DNA of 64,000 nucleotides from an uncultured Acidobacteriaceae bacterium. GTDB lineage: Bacteria > Acidobacteriota > Terriglobia > Terriglobales > Acidobacteriaceae. The notes beneath the pieces were generated by a model that searched no databases, was not told where the DNA came from, and worked only from the letters and a program-made list of their open reading frames with translations. The DNA is taken from NCBI GenBank assembly GCA_903828675.1, contig CAIKND010000128.1, positions 44,946 through 108,945 of the forward strand. The letters are read 5' to 3'. Below, one piece after another: positions 43,340 through 51,557 of the stretch (position 1 is the stretch's first letter; the number at the start of each line of letters is the position of its first letter). A program made the position numbers and the translations under genes.

Positions 43340-44545
43340 ATGACTGCCGCACTCCGCCAATTCGATGTGATTGTTTTAGGTGCGGGAGCAGCCGGCCTCA
43401 TGTGCGCAGCTGTGGCTGGCCAGCGCGGACGGCGCGTGGCGCTGCTCGAACACAACGGACAGGTTGGCCGGAAGATCCTCATCTCCGGCGGCGGGCGGTG
43501 CAATTTTACAAATCTGCACTGCGGCCCGGGGAACTTCATCTCTGAAAACAAGCATTTTGCAAAGTCGGCACTGGCGCTATATCAGCCGGCGAACTTCATT
43601 GAACTTGTTGACCGGTATCTGATTCCGTACCACGAAAAGACGCTGGGACAACTTTTCTGCGACGGGTCGGCACGGGCGATTGTGGAGATGCTGTTGGCCG
43701 AATGCGAGCTTGCATCAGAGATGCAAGGCAGCGTGGAAATCGTTCTGAACGCGCACGGAATTCAGGTGGAAGGCGCAGCAGGCGGTGGGTTTCGCGTGGC
43801 GTGTTCCGCTGGCGAGTTTGACGCCGGGGCGCTGGTGGTGGCCACCGGCGGCTTATCGATTCCAAAGATGGGCGCCACCGGGCTGGGTTACGAGTTGGCG
43901 CGGCAGTTTGGGCTGGAGGTAATTGCGCCGCGGCCCGCTCTGGTCCCGCTGCTCTTGGGCGGCGCGGAAGCGCGGTGGACGGAACTGGCGGGGGTGGCCG
44001 TGGATGTGGTCGCCTCGGCGGGCGGTACTCGCGGCGAGAGCCGCTTCAGAGAAAAAATGCTGGTGACGCATCGGGGATTGAGCGGTCCGGCGGTGCTGCA
44101 GGCGTCTTCCTATTGGCGGCCGGGCGAAGAACTGGTGATCGATTTCGTCCCCGAGACGGACATCTTGGCAACTCTTACGGCGCAGGGGGCGCGGCGGGAT
44201 ACAGCCGCGCTTCGGCAGGCGTTCCGCGAGGTTCTGCCGCAACGTTTGTCGGGGTTCCTGGCGGAAACGGGCGGCCCTAAAGGCTGGTCCAACTCAGAGC
44301 TTGCGGCCTGCGAACGTGGGCTGCACCGGTGGGCGTTTCATCCGGTCGGAACAGAGGGCTTTGAAAAGGCCGAAGTGACCGCCGGAGGCGTCGATACTGC
44401 CACATTGCAGGCCCGGACTCTTGAGGCTCGAAACGTGCCCGGCCTGTTCTTCATTGGCGAAACCGTAGACGTAACAGGCTGGCTCGGCGGCTTCAACTTC
44501 CAGTGGGCGTGGGCCTCCGGGGTGGCGGCGGGGCGGGCCGTATAG
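43340..44545 (+). CDS. BaiN/HI0933-type flavoprotein
   Basis: A 401-residue FAD-dependent oxidoreductase of the BaiN/RdsA (HI0933) family. N-terminal dinucleotide motif VIVLGAGAAGLMCAAVA, then the family signature GRKILISGGGRCNFTN, a second motif VVATGGLSIPKMGATGLGY, and the C-terminal FFIGETVDVTGWLGGFNFQWAWASG. The last segment, with FNFQWAW, is typical. Physiological substrate is unknown for most members; reduction of steroid-like or other enone compounds is documented in BaiN. It converges on the next gene with nine bases between the stops. Confidence 0.93.
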   Translation: MTAALRQFDVIVLGAGAAGLMCAAVAGQRGRRVALLEHNGQVGRKILISGGGRCNFTNLHCGPGNFISENKHFAKSALALYQPANFIELVDRYLIPYHEKTLGQLFCDGSARAIVEMLLAECELASEMQGSVEIVLNAHGIQVEGAAGGGFRVACSAGEFDAGALVVATGGLSIPKMGATGLGYELARQFGLEVIAPRPALVPLLLGGAEARWTELAGVAVDVVASAGGTRGESRFREKMLVTHRGLSGPAVLQASSYWRPGEELVIDFVPETDILATLTAQGARRDTAALRQAFREVLPQRLSGFLAETGGPKGWSNSELAACERGLHRWAFHPVGTEGFEKAEVTAGGVDTATLQARTLEARNVPGLFFIGETVDVTGWLGGFNFQWAWASGVAAGRAV

Positions 44546-44554
44546 CCAACTTTG

Positions 44555-45274
44555 TCAGCTCGAAGGTCCATCGGCTGGCGGAGCCAGTGGCCTCGCCGGC
44601 GGCGTCAAAACAAACCCCGTCCGAACCAGCGCAAAACCCTGCTGCGGCAGTTCTGCCTGCAGCAACTGGTTTTCCGGGCCGGAAAAAAGTTCCGTATCCG
44701 CGCCGGCGATCGTCGCCACAAGGTGATGGACCACAATAGGCTTACCGTCGAGCGTTCCCTGCTGATCGGCATAGGTGGCCAGCAGGATGGGAACCACTGA
44801 CCCGGTTTGCTTGGGAATAATGGCCCAGAGGTCGCGGTTGTTGCGGGTGACGGCGAGCGCAAGTAGAGTTTCCAGCGCCCCAGGGTCAAAGTCCGGCAGA
44901 AACACCGCGCCCGGATGCGCATCCAGCCTCGTGGTGGTGCTGCGACCGTTGGCGGAAATGTTGATCAGAAGCTGGGCTGTATCCGGCGCAGCAGTTACGT
45001 TGACGGCCGAGTTATTGACCGTGGCGCTCAGCTGCAGGTGCTTGAGCTCGTTGCCCGCAGTCAGGCACTCGGTCTTGGAGAGGGCGTAGTTGAGTCCCTG
45101 CATGGCCACGCGGACCAGCGACGTCGAGTCGTATCCGTCTGCGCTTGATGCAAAGTTGAAAGACGCGGTGCCGACCGCGTGGCCGTGCTGCGCTATCTGG
45201 AAGCTGCCCGACTGTGCGGCTGCTGGAAGCAAGGCGAGAAATAATGCAAACGGAAAAAAGACAGATGTACGCAC
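44555..45274 (-). CDS. Secreted hypothetical protein
   Basis: A 239-residue exported protein with signal peptide VFFPFALFLALLPAAAQ. The mature part is strand-rich (GHAVGTASFNFASSADGYDS, STTTRLDAHPGAVFLPDF) and ends in a Pro-rich tail. It contains one cysteine. No enzymatic motif is recognised. It is the only gene of its transcription unit; the upstream gap (45275-45601) holds a palindromic repeat. Probably a periplasmic or outer-membrane-associated protein. Confidence 0.7.
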   Translation of the reverse strand: MRTSVFFPFALFLALLPAAAQSGSFQIAQHGHAVGTASFNFASSADGYDSTSLVRVAMQGLNYALSKTECLTAGNELKHLQLSATVNNSAVNVTAAPDTAQLLINISANGRSTTTRLDAHPGAVFLPDFDPGALETLLALAVTRNNRDLWAIIPKQTGSVVPILLATYADQQGTLDGKPIVVHHLVATIAGADTELFSGPENQLLQAELPQQGFALVRTGFVLTPPARPLAPPADGPSS

Positions 45275-45391
45275 GGCTTCTTACTGTACTCCTGTCTGTT
45301 TAGACACGAGAGTCGGGAAAGAGTTGCAGCAGGGGCGGCAAATGATAGACCCTTACGCCCGGGCCTATAGATCCGGCAACTAAATATTGTT

Positions 45392-45470
45392 CGGGTGCCC
45401 CATCCATTCCCGCGTATTTTGCGGGATTGGGTGGGAAGAAGATGCCGGTGTTTTCTGGCCGGATCAATAA
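45392..45470. repeat. GTGCCCCATCC-family palindrome, long form, copy 1
   Basis: Core palindrome TTCCCGC/GCGGGA with 7-base loop, opened by CGGGTGCCCCATCC and closed by GGGTGGGAAGAAGATG, then a shared tail ending TTGCCGGATCAATAA or similar. The same 78-base unit recurs at 50103 and 63626. It occupies the 327-base gap between 45274 and 45602, which shows no gene. Confidence 0.88.
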
Positions 45471-45601
45471 CTGGGCGTGGCCTGCAAAGGCTCAATGCCG
45501 ACTGCTCAGCCTGCCCTTGCAGATTGGGCCGGCCCCATCCCCTCCGCGAAGAACACAGAGATGATGGAGCGCCCAAGTCGTCGATTTCAAGGTGCGGATC
45601 A

Positions 45602-47152
45602 TCAATACGGCAGGACCGGCAGCACGCGCACGCCTTCCTTCTGCACTGCAAGCAGATGGTTCGGATTAAGGCCGAGCAGGCGCAGAATGCTGGGCGCCAC
45701 CTGGGCTGTCGACACATTGCCCTTGTACACAATCGGCTCTTCGATTCCAGGCCCGGAGACGAGCAGGCCGACGTGAATGTCGTCTTCGTTCAGGCCGCCG
45801 TGTTCGGCAATCTTGGAGCCCCCGGTGAAGATAACGCCCGTGTTCGTCTTCACGATGATGTCGGGCGTCCGTTCATCCACGGCGGGATCGCCCCAGCGAT
45901 TGATAAGCGAGGAACCGGCGAAGATCTCCTGGCCACCCAGCGCGCCTTCCCCGGCGGTCAGATTGGGCAGAACCGATTCGATGTCGGAGGGGTGGTTGAG
46001 CCAGATGAGCGCTCCGTCGTCTGAGAGGTCAAAAGCATAGCTGGAGCCCACAACCGTAGCCGGGGCGTCGCCTGAAATCTTGGTCACCTTGGCCGGATCG
46101 ATGGGCGACTGGCCGTGCTTGGCGGTGATGATGATGACCGTGGAGGATTCGAGATCGGCGGCCTTGATGGCGGACCAGATGCGGCCGATGGAAGTATCCA
46201 CGAAATCCAGCTGGGATTGGAGGCCTGCGCTCGGGGTGCCCCACTGGTCAGAATAGCCGTTGCCCTTTAGCTTCTCGCCCACGCTCACCGCCTGAAAGTT
46301 GAATCCGAAGATGGCTGGAACCGGGGCGTGCGTTGAGCCATTGTGGGTCTTGCCGTTGACCTGGTTAATGGTGGCGTTCACCTTCAGCGTGTCATAGCAC
46401 TTGATGTTCTCGATGCTGTCGGTCCAGGCGTTGGACGAGGTCGCTTTTGCCGGGTCGGGCAGCGGGTTGCAGCCGGCAACTCCGGGCAGGGCGACGGGAA
46501 TGGAGTTGATCTCCGGCGTATAGAGATCCGCCACGCCCATGCCGCTAGGGCCGTTAACCCACTCATACGCAGGATGCTTGTCAGTCCACGCCGTGTGGAG
46601 CCCAGCGGCGCGGGCCACTTCGAATATGGTGTTCACGCGCAGGTAGCTGTGAGGGTAAACGGGTGCGCAGCCCTTGCTCGAGTCGCGGGGCAGGTACGCG
46701 GGATTGATGCCGCCACCGCCATTGAGCTTGGTGTAGTCCTTGTCCAACTCCTCGTCGAAGCCCACCTGGGTGCCGATAACCGACGGACATAGCCCGGCTC
46801 CACCAGTAATGCCGTAGGGGGTAGTCTCGGCGGGCGGCGAGAGCTTGCGGTTGTACGTCACGTCGTACCAGATGCCGGTGCTGACCGGCGATCCACCGGT
46901 AACCAGCGCTGCCAGGCCGGGGAACGAATCGGAGAGTGAGGGAATATAGGCGTTGTCGTAGCGTATGCCCCGCTTGGCCAGGGCGGCCAGGGTCGAGTTG
47001 GGGTTTGCCGCGATGTAGTTGGATACGTCAATCGAGTGCAAGCCGTCCACGCTGATCAGCAGGACGTGCTCAATCTTCTGTGGTTCTGCTTGAATGGCTG
47101 TGACAGCGCCCGCGAGTAAGCAAAGGGCGAGGGAAAGCTTGATCAGATTCAT
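45602..47152 (-). CDS. Secreted type I phosphodiesterase / alkaline phosphatase-superfamily enzyme
   Basis: A 516-residue exported member of the alkaline phosphatase superfamily, nucleotide pyrophosphatase/phosphodiesterase branch. Signal peptide LALCLLAGAVTAIQA. First metal Asp36 in LLISVDGLHSID; the likely nucleophile Ser or Thr is in SLSDSFPGLAAL; later metal ligands are in DKHPAYEW, TAKHGQSP (where many relatives have TADHG) and IAEHGGLNEDD. The Lys in place of Asp is a departure that may change metal use. Substrates in the family are phosphodiesters and nucleotides; which applies here is unknown. Confidence 0.82.
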   Translation of the reverse strand: MNLIKLSLALCLLAGAVTAIQAEPQKIEHVLLISVDGLHSIDVSNYIAANPNSTLAALAKRGIRYDNAYIPSLSDSFPGLAALVTGGSPVSTGIWYDVTYNRKLSPPAETTPYGITGGAGLCPSVIGTQVGFDEELDKDYTKLNGGGGINPAYLPRDSSKGCAPVYPHSYLRVNTIFEVARAAGLHTAWTDKHPAYEWVNGPSGMGVADLYTPEINSIPVALPGVAGCNPLPDPAKATSSNAWTDSIENIKCYDTLKVNATINQVNGKTHNGSTHAPVPAIFGFNFQAVSVGEKLKGNGYSDQWGTPSAGLQSQLDFVDTSIGRIWSAIKAADLESSTVIIITAKHGQSPIDPAKVTKISGDAPATVVGSSYAFDLSDDGALIWLNHPSDIESVLPNLTAGEGALGGQEIFAGSSLINRWGDPAVDERTPDIIVKTNTGVIFTGGSKIAEHGGLNEDDIHVGLLVSGPGIEEPIVYKGNVSTAQVAPSILRLLGLNPNHLLAVQKEGVRVLPVLPY

Positions 47153-47366
47153 CGTTATTGACCTCAGTATTTAGGGACTGTTGATTGGGGGAAGTTTCCG
47201 GCCCGGGGAGAGCTGGAGCCGATCGCTGGGGAGCGCTTTCGTAGCCGGATTCCATGCAGGACAACCCGCAAACCGGCTTACTCAGCATCGGCGAAATATG
47301 TTAAACGGAATGCAGGATTCGGTTAACGCTAGATGAAAAGTCCGCCAAGTTTGATAGCTTGAAGCC

Positions 47367-48764
47367 ATGCCTGAAACTGATACCCAACCCGATGTAACTG
47401 CGCTCGACCTCGAAAACCTGACCGCCGATGTGGTAGCGCTGGCCTTGAAGGCCGGTGCCACCGATGCCGAGGCAGTAGCCCGAGAGGGAGACGAATTCAG
47501 CGTAAACGTGCGCATGGGCGAGGTGGAGACTTTGACCGAGTCCGGCTCGCGAGGGCTGGGCCTGCGGGTGTTTCAAGGGACGCGTTCGGCCTCTGCCTCC
47601 ACCAGCGACCTCACCCCAGGCGGCATTCGCCTGCTTGTGGAAGGGGCCATGGCTCTGGCCAAAATCACCGAGGAAGACCCCTTCGCCGGGCTTCCGGACA
47701 AGGGTGAGTTCGGTTCCATCGGCGGCGATCTGCACCTTTATTACGACGATGTTTATTCACTCGAAGGCCCCGAGCGCATCGAGTGGGCCCGGCGGGCTGA
47801 AGCGGCCGCACTGGCTGCCGACCCCCGCATTACCAACTCCGATGGCGGCAGCTTTGACGCGGCCACGGGACGCATGGTGCTGGCCAACTCGCGCGGCTTT
47901 ACGGGCGGCTACCGCACCAGTTACGCGGGCGTTTCGGCGGCGCCCTTGGCCATGGACACCAACGGCCAGATGCAGCGCGACGGGTGGTGGTCGAGCGCCC
48001 GGCGGCTCGCCGACCTCGATTCACCCGAAGCAATTGGAAAAGAGGCGGCCCGGCGTACCCTGCGCCGTCTAGGGGCGCGGCGCGTGCCTACGCAAAACGT
48101 GCCCATCGTCTTTACGCCTGAGGTGGCGAGGTCGCTCATCGGGAGCGTATTTGAAGCCGCATCGGGCGATTCGATCTGGCGCAGCGCGTCCTTTCTTGCC
48201 GGCAAGCTGGGCGAGCCCATTGCCGCACCCAACATCACTATCACCGACGACAATCTCATGATGCTGCCCACCGGCGCAGGAGGCTATGGAACCTCGCCCT
48301 TCGATGGCGAAGGCCTGCCCTCGCAGCGCACCGTGGTGGTTGAAGGCGGCGTTTTGCGCAACTACCTTCTGAATAGCTACAGTGCCCGCAAGCTGGGCAT
48401 GAAATCTACGCACAACGCCTCCCGCGGGCTGGCCGGGACGCCCGGCATCGGCTGCGGCAATCTCTATCTCGAACCCGGCGCGCTCACACCCGAAGAGATC
48501 ATCGCCGGCGTTTCTGCCGGTTTCTACGTCACCAGCCTCATGGGCTTCGGCGTCAATGTGGTCACCGGCGACTACTCGCGCGGCGCGACCGGCCTGTGGA
48601 TCGAGAACGGCCAGCTCACCCACGCTGTGGAAGAAGTGACCATCGCCGGCAACCTGGCCGACATGCTGATGAACATTACCGCCATCGGCAACGATCTTGT
48701 CTTCCGCAGTGCCGTCGCCTCGCCCACTCTGCGCATTGACGGCATGACGATAGCAGGGGCCTGA
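47367..48764 (+). CDS. pmbA: TldE/PmbA protease partner subunit
   Basis: A 465-residue cytoplasmic TldD/PmbA-family protein without the HExxxH motif, so the TldE (PmbA) partner of the TldD encoded at 23849. Conserved parts are GSRGLGLRVFQGTRSASAST, DGEGLPSQRTVVVEGGVLRNYLL (here noted in pieces) and GDYSRGATGLWIENGQL. No signal peptide. In other bacteria TldD/TldE matures peptide microcins and CcdA; no such peptide cluster is visible here. It is followed after 12 bases by the UvrC-like gene, on the same strand. Confidence 0.94.
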   Translation: MPETDTQPDVTALDLENLTADVVALALKAGATDAEAVAREGDEFSVNVRMGEVETLTESGSRGLGLRVFQGTRSASASTSDLTPGGIRLLVEGAMALAKITEEDPFAGLPDKGEFGSIGGDLHLYYDDVYSLEGPERIEWARRAEAAALAADPRITNSDGGSFDAATGRMVLANSRGFTGGYRTSYAGVSAAPLAMDTNGQMQRDGWWSSARRLADLDSPEAIGKEAARRTLRRLGARRVPTQNVPIVFTPEVARSLIGSVFEAASGDSIWRSASFLAGKLGEPIAAPNITITDDNLMMLPTGAGGYGTSPFDGEGLPSQRTVVVEGGVLRNYLLNSYSARKLGMKSTHNASRGLAGTPGIGCGNLYLEPGALTPEEIIAGVSAGFYVTSLMGFGVNVVTGDYSRGATGLWIENGQLTHAVEEVTIAGNLADMLMNITAIGNDLVFRSAVASPTLRIDGMTIAGA

Positions 48765-48776
48765 AAGGGATAGCTC

Positions 48777-50063
48777 GTGCCGATCGATTCTCCATCGTTG
48801 CCCTTCGACCCGGCCGACCCCAAGGCCGCTCTGGCGCAACTGCCACAGACTCCAGCGGTCTTTGCGCTTTATGGCGAAGAGGCACATTTCGAACCCTATA
48901 TTGGCCGCACCCCCAATCTGCGCGGGCGCCTCGAACGCCTCCTGCAGCCTTCCGCCAAGCATCCCCGCCGCCTGCAGTTGGCCGGCCGCGTGCGTCGAAT
49001 CGTCTGGCAGCTTACCGGCTCCGACTTCGAATCGCTCCTCGTTCAGTTCGAAATGCTCGAAAAGATCCACGGCGCAAAGTGCCTGGAGCGCATGCACCTG
49101 GGAGCGCCGTCCTTCGTTCGCTTCCTCGGCGGCAACCCCTATCCTCGCATCACCGTAACCAACCGCCCCAGTCAGCGCGAGGCCGATTGGGCATACGGGC
49201 CGTTCCCGTCGCGGGCCGCGGCCGAGCGCTATGCGGAGGAGGCGCTCAAGCTCTTTCTCCTGCGCCGCTGCACCGACGATCTCGATCCAAATCCAGGCCA
49301 TCCCGGCTGCGTCTACTCCGAGATGAAGATGTGCCTCGCTCCCTGCTACCAGGGCTGCACCGACGAGCGCTACGGCGAAGAAGCGGCGGCGGTCGAAAGC
49401 TTTCTGGCCTCGCGCGGCGACAGCCGCCTCGTGGTGCTCCGCGCCGAGCGCGATCAGGCCTCGGCCAACCTCGAATTCGAATCCGCCGCCGCGCTCCATG
49501 CGCAGGTGCAGCGTGTGGAATCCGTGCGCTCCCTGGCCGCCGAGTTAATTCGGCCCATGAGCCAGTTGCGCTGTGTCATCCTGCAAGCCTCGGCGAATCC
49601 CGACGAGGTGGCGGTTTTTCTCTTTGAGAACGGTCGGTTGCGCGGTCCCGCCGCCTTTTCCACCCTCGGCATGAGAATCCAGAACGAGCAGTCGGGCTCG
49701 ACCTCGCTCTTTGCCCAGCCTATGGCTGTCGAGCCCATCCCTGAAGCCCCGCCGCCGGAAGCCTCGCCTGCCGAGGCCCTGCCGGAAGCCGGAATCGCCC
49801 CGCCCGTTAAGCTGCCGCGCGGCTTGCTTGAAGGCCGCCTGGAAACCGCACTCGCTTCACTTGCCGAGTCTTCAGCTGCGCCCTCGGCTACCGTGCGGCA
49901 AGGCCATCTGGCTCTCCTCAAGCGCTGGTACTACCGGCCGGAGATCCGCCGCACCGGGGAGATATTCTTCCCCGAAGGCGAAGGCCACTGGCCGGCCAAG
50001 GCCATCGTGCGCGGCGTCGGCCGAGTCGTGGCAAAAATGCTGACATCCAGCGATCGCTCGTAA
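48777..50063 (+). CDS. Shortened UvrC-like GIY-YIG protein
   Basis: A 428-residue relative of excinuclease subunit UvrC. The N-terminal GIY-YIG-type region appears as FALYGEEAHFEPYIGRTPNL, with a usual Lys changed to Arg, then FESLLVQFEMLEK holding the expected Glu, then the zinc-type segment GCVYSEMKMCLAPCYQGC and a UvrB-interaction-like helix pair. The C-terminal RNase-H-like endonuclease and helix-hairpin-helix domains of true UvrC are absent, and the C-terminal third is Pro/Ala-rich. This layout resembles Cho, which makes only the 3' cut. It may act as a Cho-like repair nuclease. Start GTG 48777. Confidence 0.8.
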   Translation: MPIDSPSLPFDPADPKAALAQLPQTPAVFALYGEEAHFEPYIGRTPNLRGRLERLLQPSAKHPRRLQLAGRVRRIVWQLTGSDFESLLVQFEMLEKIHGAKCLERMHLGAPSFVRFLGGNPYPRITVTNRPSQREADWAYGPFPSRAAAERYAEEALKLFLLRRCTDDLDPNPGHPGCVYSEMKMCLAPCYQGCTDERYGEEAAAVESFLASRGDSRLVVLRAERDQASANLEFESAAALHAQVQRVESVRSLAAELIRPMSQLRCVILQASANPDEVAVFLFENGRLRGPAAFSTLGMRIQNEQSGSTSLFAQPMAVEPIPEAPPPEASPAEALPEAGIAPPVKLPRGLLEGRLETALASLAESSAAPSATVRQGHLALLKRWYYRPEIRRTGEIFFPEGEGHWPAKAIVRGVGRVVAKMLTSSDRS

Positions 50064-50102
50064 GACAATATCCTCAAAGAGCCGCAAATTCCAAAATCAG
50101 TG

Positions 50103-50180
50103 CGGGTGCCCATCTATTCCCGCGCATTTTGCGGGAATAGATGGGAAGAAGATGACCTTGTTTTCTTGCCGGATCAATAA
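50103..50180. repeat. GTGCCCCATCC-family palindrome, long form, copy 2
   Basis: Same 78-base unit as at 45392. Its inner arms, CCCATCTATTCCCGC and complement, match perfectly over 15 bases. Two changes relative to other copies are compensatory or convert a T-G pair to T-A. It lies between the UvrC-like gene and the next gene, and an ATG inside the unit is in frame with that gene. Confidence 0.88.
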
Positions 50181-50190
50181 AATTCCGCAA

Positions 50191-50769
50191 ATGCAAAAAT
50201 CGGAGCCCATCCGCGCCGTCCTTTCTCCCGGTCCGCGCCTCGCCGTTGGCAGGGCGTGCGAGGTGGCCGCTCTCGTCCTCACGCAGCCCAAAAAGGCATC
50301 CCAACTCATCGAGTGCCTCTGGGACGAGGATCCCGGCATCGCCAACCGCGCCGCCGACGCCCTTGAAAGAGCCTCCTATCATCGGCCAACCCTGGCTGCG
50401 CCCTGGAAAGACTCCCTGCTCGGACTGCTGGCGGAAGCCGGGCAGAACAAGCTGCGCTGGAATCTGGCTTTGATCGTGCCCCGCCTGCAACTCACTCCCC
50501 CGGAATGCCGCCGTGCCGCCGCGACCCTGCGAACTTATCTTGACGACAAAAGCTCCATCGTGAAGACCTGCGCCATGCAAGGGCTCGCCGAGTTGACCCG
50601 TCACGACCCTTCCCTGCTGCCTGAGATTCTCGATCTTCTGCGGATTCTGGCCCGATCCGGAACTCCCGCCATGCGCGCGCGCGGTCGCATCCTGCTGGCA
50701 AAGCTTGAGGCTCCGGTCCCTAGCCTCGCCCAGTTCCGGAAATCCGCACTGAGGAATCAGGGCGGCTGA
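50191..50769 (+). CDS. HEAT-repeat-like protein
   Basis: A 192-residue all-helical protein with pairs of antiparallel helices, for example ACEVAALVLTQPKKASQLIECLW and KTCAMQGLAELTRHDPSLLPEI (read in part). This is HEAT/armadillo style and suggests a protein-binding scaffold. ATG 50191 is preferred; the frame continues upstream into the palindromic repeat, where ATG 50152 could also start. It is 37 bases before rpe on the same strand. No partner is known. Confidence 0.65.
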   Translation: MQKSEPIRAVLSPGPRLAVGRACEVAALVLTQPKKASQLIECLWDEDPGIANRAADALERASYHRPTLAAPWKDSLLGLLAEAGQNKLRWNLALIVPRLQLTPPECRRAAATLRTYLDDKSSIVKTCAMQGLAELTRHDPSLLPEILDLLRILARSGTPAMRARGRILLAKLEAPVPSLAQFRKSALRNQGG

Positions 50770-50806
50770 TACACTTGTCGGGCAAGGAGTTGCCCTTAAA
50801 AAGCCT

Positions 50807-51475
50807 ATGGTTGAGCTGCTTCCATCCATTCTGTCTTCGGATTTTGCCCGCCTCGCGGATGAAGTTGCCGCGGCCGAACGTGGCGGAGGCACGGTCATCC
50901 ATGTGGACGTGATGGACGGCCATTTTGTGCCGAATATCACCCTCGGACCGCCCGTGGTCAAAAGCCTGCGCAAGGTTACCAGCCTGCCGCTGGACTGCCA
51001 CCTGATGATCGCAAACCCCAACGACTTCATCCCCGTGTTTGCCGACGCCGGCGCCAACTGGGTGAGCGTCCACTACGAGACCTGCCCCCACCTGCATCGC
51101 TCTTTGGAGCTGATTGCCCACCATGGCATGAAGCCGGGGGTAGTTCTGAATCCGGCCACCAGGGTTGATCTGATCCTGGACATTTTGCCCATGGTCCACC
51201 ATGTGCTCATCATGAGCGTCAATCCGGGCTTCGGCGGGCAGCAATTCATCCCTTTTTCTCTGAATAAAATCCGCCGCCTCGCCGAATTGCGCCAGGAACT
51301 GGGCTTGGCATTTAGAATCGAGGTGGACGGCGGTGTGGCTCACGATACGATAGCCCAGGTCGTCCAAGCAGGAGCGGACCTGCTCGTCGCCGGCAACGCC
51401 GTTTTCGGCGCTGGGCGACCGGAACAGGATGCACGCTCTCTGCTGGCAGCGGCCCATTTGGCCGCAGGCGAGTAG
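50807..51475 (+). CDS. rpe: Ribulose-phosphate 3-epimerase
   Basis: A 222-residue TIM-barrel epimerase interconverting ribulose 5-phosphate and xylulose 5-phosphate in the pentose phosphate pathway. Motifs: LLPSILSSDFARLADEV, HVDVMDGHFVPNITLGP (metal His and Asp), CHLMI, MSVNPGFGGQQF and VDGGV with the second Asp, followed by VAGNAVFG for phosphate binding. Full length and intact. Shares an orientation with the gene before it and with bamD after it. Confidence 0.97.
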   Translation: MVELLPSILSSDFARLADEVAAAERGGGTVIHVDVMDGHFVPNITLGPPVVKSLRKVTSLPLDCHLMIANPNDFIPVFADAGANWVSVHYETCPHLHRSLELIAHHGMKPGVVLNPATRVDLILDILPMVHHVLIMSVNPGFGGQQFIPFSLNKIRRLAELRQELGLAFRIEVDGGVAHDTIAQVVQAGADLLVAGNAVFGAGRPEQDARSLLAAAHLAAGE

Positions 51476-51557
51476 TCTGGCTGAAAGAGTAAAATTCTTT
51501 GGAATAGGCACGAACAGTGGGGGGCCAGTCGACGGGCCGCCACTGCAATGAGGTGGT

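Noticed and set aside
45392..45470. Minus-strand open frames across the long-form palindromes that encode RKQGHLLP-like peptides (also at 50103 and 63626)
   Set aside because: The same peptide appears three times only because the repeat is the same. There are no ribosome-binding sites and no independent genes.
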